A stretch of DNA of 15,323 bases from an uncultured Lachnospiraceae bacterium (GTDB lineage: Bacteria > Bacillota > Clostridia > Lachnospirales > Lachnospiraceae). The position numbers and the translations under genes were made by a program. Below, piece after piece: positions 11,762 to 15,323 of the stretch. The notes under the pieces are model-generated. The model searched no databases. It saw nothing but the letters and a program-made list of their open reading frames with translations, and was not told the origin of the DNA. Numbering within the stretch: the stretch's first letter is position 1; the number at the start of each line of letters is the position of its first letter. The stretch is taken from positions 1 through 15,323 of the forward strand of contig CAJUSS010000085.1 in assembly GCA_910588895.1 (NCBI GenBank). The letters run 5' to 3'.

Positions 11762-13436
11762 AAAGCAGGCGGCAGTACAGCAGGACAGTGCTGTACATAA
11801 AAAGTTTGACCTTATGAAGCTCGCCCTGTATATCCGGTTATCCATCGAAGATAACGGCGGAAAGGGGAGGGACAGTATCCATACACAGCAGGCTCTGTTG
11901 ATGGACTTTGCACAGAGGGTCGGACCGATAGAGAGTATGTCCACGTATGTAGATAATGGGTGGACTGGTACAGACCTGCACAGGCCTGGGTGGGAACAGC
12001 TGATGGAGGATGTAAGAGCAAAGAGGATCGATTGTATCATCGTGAAGGATCTATCCAGGTTTGCAAGGAACTATCTGGAAGCGGGAGACTGTCTGGAAAA
12101 GATCTTTCCGTTCTTAGGCGTCCGTTTTATCGCTGTCAACGATCAGTATGACAGTGCAGGTATACTGTTCCCGCCCAAAGATCTAATCGTCGAGTTCAAG
12201 AACCTGGCAAACGACTATTATTCCAGGGATATATCGAAAAAGATCCTGTCTGCGTTCCAGACGAAAAAGGCGCGGGGAGAGTTTTTAGGGAGTGCTCCCT
12301 ATGGATACATCAAGGAAGACGGACACTTTGTGATCGATGAGCCGGCAGCTGCGGTCGTCAGGCGGATATTTGCCATGACAGCGGAGGGGGTCAGTTTTTG
12401 CAGGATAGCTAAGATCTTGAACCAGGAAGGGATAGCATCTCCCAAGAACTATATGAAAGAAAGAGGGATCAAAAAATATACAGACTGTGAGACCATACTC
12501 TGGCGGCCCGGGACAGTGAGCCGGATCGCCTATGACCGGACCTATACGGGGGACCGGGTGCAGGGGAAGTATAATGAGTCGATCTATTCCAAGGAGGGAC
12601 GAGGGAGAAAAAGAGAAGACGAATGGGAGATCATCCCCGATGCTCATGCAGCGATCGTTGACCGGAAAACCTTTGAAAAGGTCCAGGAGATCAAAAGAGC
12701 GAACCAAAAAGCCTACAGGGATAGACCTGGTGAGGGGGCTTATGGGAATGTCCTGCAGGGGATATTATTCTGCGGTGTGTGCGGGCGTCCGATCAAAAGG
12801 AATAAGAGCATCGATATGGGAAAACGACGCTATTCTTTTTATTGCCCTTCGATCTACGATCGTCCCGATCCAAAGTGCAGCCGGCACATGATCGCAGACC
12901 ATAAGATCTTAGACCTGGTGTTAGAGCAGATCCGATTGCAGATCGATCTGGCAGTGGAGATCGAAACATTCTTAGAACAGATGGATCAGTCTGGAGGGCT
13001 TTCTAAAATGTATGGACAAGAAAGGATCCGTTTGGACGGGCTGAGGAAAGAGCGAGAGAGATGGATCTATAAACGGATGGAGCTTTATGGGAAGATGAAA
13101 CAGGGGATGCTCACAAGAGAGGAGTTCCTGGACGAAAAGGAGAGATATTCACTCCGGATAGGTGTGTTAGAGAAGGAGATGCAGGAGCAGCAGCGAAAAG
13201 TAGCGTCTTTTGGACAACAGATCAGCTTGGAGAACCGATGGCTGAAGGCTTTTCTGGCTTTCCGGAACGCAAAAGAGCTGACAAGAGATATGGCAGCAGG
13301 CTTACTGAAAAGAGTAGAGCTTTATGAGGACGGTCGGATCCATATCCAGTTTGATTTTCAGGATGCCTACGGGTATCTGATGGAGGCAAAAGAGTTAGGA
13401 GAGGGGGCTGACCATGGAAGAGAAGTATCTGGCTGA
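11745..13436 (+). CDS. Large serine recombinase 2
   Basis: The ATG at 11745, with AGGAGGGTGAGG just before it, gives 563 residues; the frame is open further upstream only because it overlaps recombinase 1. Visible motifs are YIRLS (nucleophile Ser33), DNGWTGTDLHRPGW, KDLSRFARN and GVRFIAVND. Then come APYGYIKEDGHFVIDEPAAAVVRRIF in the recombinase domain, and a zinc ribbon starting CGVCGRPIKRN (about residue 343) with later Cys in FYCPSIYDRPDPKC. A long charged coiled coil ends in LTRDMAAGLLKRVELYEDG. It has about 20 extra basic residues before the catalytic domain compared with the other two. All catalytic motifs look intact. It overlaps recombinase 3 by 23 bases. The three proteins may act as a mixed complex or at different half-sites; the sequence does not decide. 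Confidence 0.93.
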   Translation: MARKSRKQAAVQQDSAVHKKFDLMKLALYIRLSIEDNGGKGRDSIHTQQALLMDFAQRVGPIESMSTYVDNGWTGTDLHRPGWEQLMEDVRAKRIDCIIVKDLSRFARNYLEAGDCLEKIFPFLGVRFIAVNDQYDSAGILFPPKDLIVEFKNLANDYYSRDISKKILSAFQTKKARGEFLGSAPYGYIKEDGHFVIDEPAAAVVRRIFAMTAEGVSFCRIAKILNQEGIASPKNYMKERGIKKYTDCETILWRPGTVSRIAYDRTYTGDRVQGKYNESIYSKEGRGRKREDEWEIIPDAHAAIVDRKTFEKVQEIKRANQKAYRDRPGEGAYGNVLQGILFCGVCGRPIKRNKSIDMGKRRYSFYCPSIYDRPDPKCSRHMIADHKILDLVLEQIRLQIDLAVEIETFLEQMDQSGGLSKMYGQERIRLDGLRKERERWIYKRMELYGKMKQGMLTREEFLDEKERYSLRIGVLEKEMQEQQRKVASFGQQISLENRWLKAFLAFRNAKELTRDMAAGLLKRVELYEDGRIHIQFDFQDAYGYLMEAKELGEGADHGREVSG

Positions 13437-14910
13437 ATACCTGAGGCTCTCCATCGAAGACGGCGATGTAGTGTCCGGGAGCGGTAAGACAGAGAGTGAT
13501 AGCATCTGTGGTCAGAGGATGTTGATCAGAAGGTATCGGGAGGAAAAGGGCCTGTATCCAGGTGTGCATACTTTGGAACTGGTGGATGATGGATATAGCG
13601 GGACAAACTTTGATCGACCCGCAGTAAAACGGTTATTATCGCTGGTCCGGGAGGGAAAGATATGCTGCATCATCGTAAAGGATCTTTCACGTTTTGGCAG
13701 AGACTATCTGGAAGTGGGAGATTATCTGGAACAGATCTTCCCTTTTATGGGCGTGCGGTTCATCTCGATCAACGATGGTTATGATAGTAACGATCATATC
13801 GGAACGACCGGGGGGATCGAGGTCGCGTTCAAGAGTCTGCTGTATGATCTGTATAGTAAGGATCTGTCCATGAAGATCCGTTCAGCATTGGAGATCCGGA
13901 AAAAGAGAGGCGATATCATCAGTACCAGAGCGCCCTTCGGCTACCGGATCTCTGCAGATAGAAAAAGGCTGCTCATCGATGAAGAGGCAGCGCAGGTTGT
14001 AAAAAAGATCTTTCATCTGGCTGGCACGGGATATAGCACAGGTAAGATCGCGGCACAGCTCAATAAAGAAGGGGTACCTGCACCAGGTCTGTACAGGAAC
14101 AAAAGAGGAGATGGATATCGTCTGACCGATGGGATGGGGTACTGGAACCATGAGAGTGTGGGGAAGATATTGAAGAACCAGGTGTATCTTGGGACTGCGA
14201 TCGATGCAGGACCAGACGGGGAAAGATATGGGGCGATCGTCACAGGACCGATCTTTACAGAAGCGTCAAAGGTGATGAAAGTAAAGAAACGGAAGAAGGG
14301 AACAGATGCGCTCAAAGGGAAAGAGGCGTTGATCGGTAAACTGTGCTGTGGGAACTGCAAGAGGAGATTGATCCGGACCACGAATATGAAGATCCCGCAT
14401 TTTTTCTGTGCCAGGGCAAGGGTCCAGGCCGACGGTGGCTGTATGCAGGAGAGGCTGCCTGAGCCAGAAGCAGAAGCGATCGTCATGAAGAAGATCGCGG
14501 AGAGGCTGGGACAGGAGGAGCAGGGAAGAGGGAGCAAAGGGAAGGAGTCTGCAGGGGATAGGAGGAGAGCGGATCGCCCTTGGGAAAAGAAGGAGGCCAT
14601 AGAGAAAAAGAGGAGCGCGTTAAAGATGGAAAGGCGCTATCTATATGAAAAGTTCAAGCAAGGACAGATCAGCCGGGATGTTTATCTGCATAAGATGGGG
14701 AGGATTAGGGATGAGGAAGCCAGACTGTGTGGAGAGATCTATCGGGTCGAGGAAATGAAAAGCATATATGCAAAACGGCAAGGCACTGCAGATGAAGGGT
14801 GCCAGGACGGAGTGACAGGACTTACACGAGAGCTGGTGGAGCAGTTCATCGACAGGATCGATGTGTATGAAGGAAAACGGATGGAGATCATCTGGAAGAT
14901 CCCTATTTAG
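13414..14910 (+). CDS. Large serine recombinase 3
   Basis: The 498-residue protein is the shortest of the triplet. It starts almost directly with the catalytic domain: YLRLS (nucleophile Ser13), DDGYSGTNFDRPAV, KDLSRFGRDYLEVGDYLEQIFP and GVRFISINDGYDS. APFGYRIS and KKIFHLAGTGYSTGKIAAQLN belong to the recombinase domain. The zinc ribbon is CCGNCKRR (about 311-318) with further Cys in FFCARARVQADGGC. The coiled-coil part is shorter and very rich in Lys, Arg and Glu, ending in LTRELVEQFIDRIDVYEGKRMEI. AGGAGAGGGGG at 13397-13407 precedes the ATG. It is the last gene of the module, about 180 bp from the inferred right end of the element, the usual place for an integrase gene. Confidence 0.93.
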   Translation: MEEKYLAEYLRLSIEDGDVVSGSGKTESDSICGQRMLIRRYREEKGLYPGVHTLELVDDGYSGTNFDRPAVKRLLSLVREGKICCIIVKDLSRFGRDYLEVGDYLEQIFPFMGVRFISINDGYDSNDHIGTTGGIEVAFKSLLYDLYSKDLSMKIRSALEIRKKRGDIISTRAPFGYRISADRKRLLIDEEAAQVVKKIFHLAGTGYSTGKIAAQLNKEGVPAPGLYRNKRGDGYRLTDGMGYWNHESVGKILKNQVYLGTAIDAGPDGERYGAIVTGPIFTEASKVMKVKKRKKGTDALKGKEALIGKLCCGNCKRRLIRTTNMKIPHFFCARARVQADGGCMQERLPEPEAEAIVMKKIAERLGQEEQGRGSKGKESAGDRRRADRPWEKKEAIEKKRSALKMERRYLYEKFKQGQISRDVYLHKMGRIRDEEARLCGEIYRVEEMKSIYAKRQGTADEGCQDGVTGLTRELVEQFIDRIDVYEGKRMEIIWKIPI

Positions 14911-15089
14911 TCCAATAATAGCACCAAGATATCGACATTTTATCAGCCATCACACCTGGTAGAGTTGACCATATCATAAACATTTTTTTGGCGAAAAGCT
15001 AGAGCCAGACTGGGTTTGTCCAAAGATGAAGATGAAGGATGCATGGAAATAAATGGAACAAATTTTTTTTTAGTCCGTACTTGACATAA
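14911..15089. other. Non-coding right end of the element
   Basis: This AT-rich stretch separates recombinase 3 from the junction. It has a run of 7 T near 14983 and 9 T at 15063-15071, neither preceded by a good hairpin, and TTGACA at 15081-15086 without a matching -10. It should contain the element's half of the attachment site. Confidence 0.5.
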
Positions 15090-15098
15090 AGATATGTT
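15086..15098 (+). other. Inferred right attachment junction (attR)
   Basis: The GH18 reading frame is closed by a TAA at 15087-15089 and matches the family only from TAT at 15093. The preceding codon is AGA, where the family's DFE(Y/F)(V/I)P motif requires GAA or GAG. The crossover is therefore placed at about 15091-15095. Large serine recombinases use a short identical core of two or three bases, so the exact site cannot be set without the left junction or the empty site. Confidence 0.55.
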
Positions 15099-15323
15099 CC
15101 GAGAGAGGACCGGATCGCCTATGTGGAGTTTGTGGCCAGGACCAGGACGGTGATGGATCTGTTCGGCTATGAGGTGAGCGTGGCATTAGCGCCTAAGACC
15201 TCCGCCGATCAGCCGGGACTTTTGTATGAGGGGATCGATTACCGGCTCTTAGGCGCGGTGGCGGACCGGGTGCTGCTGATGACCTACGAGTGGGGCTATA
15301 CCTACGGCCCGCCCATGGCGGTG
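15093..15323 (+). pseudogene. Interrupted YaaH/SleL-type GH18 gene, 3' part
   Basis: The frame starting at TAT 15093 reads YVPREDRIAYVEF, then YEVSVALAPKTSADQPGLLY, DYRLLG and DRVLLMTYEWGYTYGPPMAV, running off the window. These are hallmarks of the GH18 domain of YaaH/YdhD/SleL proteins, spore-associated N-acetylglucosaminidases or cortex hydrolases that usually also carry LysM domains. In the family, YVPxEDR directly follows DFE, whose Glu is the catalytic acid. The part with the N-terminus, any LysM domains, and that Glu is absent, and a stop precedes the match, so this piece cannot make an active enzyme by itself. The remaining sequence is uninterrupted, consistent with recent or reversible disruption. 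Confidence 0.85.

Larger units (their letters stand above)
9573..15092 (+). mobile_element. Recombination module and right end of an integrative element
   Basis: Three tandem large serine recombinases end close to a point where a host-type gene starts in mid-reading frame. This is the layout expected of an integrative (conjugative or mobilisable) element of the serine-recombinase-triplet type. The right boundary near 15092 is inferred from the interrupted GH18 gene. The left boundary is not visible: the missing 5' part of GH18 does not occur in the window, so the element probably extends left beyond base 1 and includes the operon at 1603-8101. No relaxase, coupling ATPase or conjugation gene is present here, so transfer ability cannot be judged. 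Confidence 0.75.

Noticed and set aside
14013..14600. Reverse-strand open frame of 195 codons
   Set aside because: It is antisense to the well-supported third recombinase.
15081..15086. Outward promoter at the element end driving the GH18 remnant
   Set aside because: TTGACA is perfect but no -10 resembling TATAAT occurs at 15-19 bp spacing.

Overview
The window reads as a low-GC Gram-positive gut clostridium, most likely Lachnospiraceae. The reasons are strong AAGGAGG ribosome-binding sites, a spore-type GH18 hydrolase, a DUF3848-like protein, a DUF6870-like small protein, and large serine recombinases of the clostridial conjugative-element type. All assignments come from reading motifs and protein resemblance; no database search was possible. 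Every gene I accept lies on the + strand.

Left part (1-1600): the 3' end of an unknown gene, a YciI-like small protein, then a structured leader RNA (647-758) in front of a decayed yjdF gene (801-1103). The yjdF remnant has lost its start codon, carries two in-frame stops and lacks an internal segment. About 500 bases without a credible gene follow. They hold a candidate promoter with an overlapping inverted repeat and one copy of a dispersed hairpin sequence.

Middle part (1603-8101): a GC-rich gene set that looks like a self-contained surface or matrix-protein operon. In order it encodes a small secreted-type protein with a 24-bp tandem repeat, an HD-GYP-like phosphohydrolase, a very short ER-type (SipW-like) signal peptidase, two SipW-dependent TasA/camelysin-like proteins, a secreted protein with cell-wall-binding-type repeats, a membrane-anchored ectodomain protein, and a DUF3848-like protein. 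The first three genes overlap, and ribosome-binding sites are embedded in repeat DNA. The later genes are separated by leaders that contain strong hairpins.

Right part (8102-15323): a gene-poor stretch with a 12-bp hairpin, an XRE regulator followed by a good terminator, another gene-poor stretch, a DUF6870-like small protein, and three large serine recombinases whose reading frames overlap end to end. About 180 bp after the last recombinase the sequence becomes the interior of a YaaH/SleL-type GH18 gene. That gene begins immediately after the codon expected for the catalytic Glu of the family's DFE motif. This is best read as the right junction of an integrative element inserted in a host GH18 gene. 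The 5' half of that gene is not in the window, so the left junction is probably beyond base 1, and the matrix operon is then probably cargo of the element.

Working model (inference): a recombinase-triplet element carries a secreted-fibre or surface-protein operon with its own processing peptidase and a putative cyclic-dinucleotide phosphodiesterase, and its insertion inactivates a spore peptidoglycan hydrolase gene.
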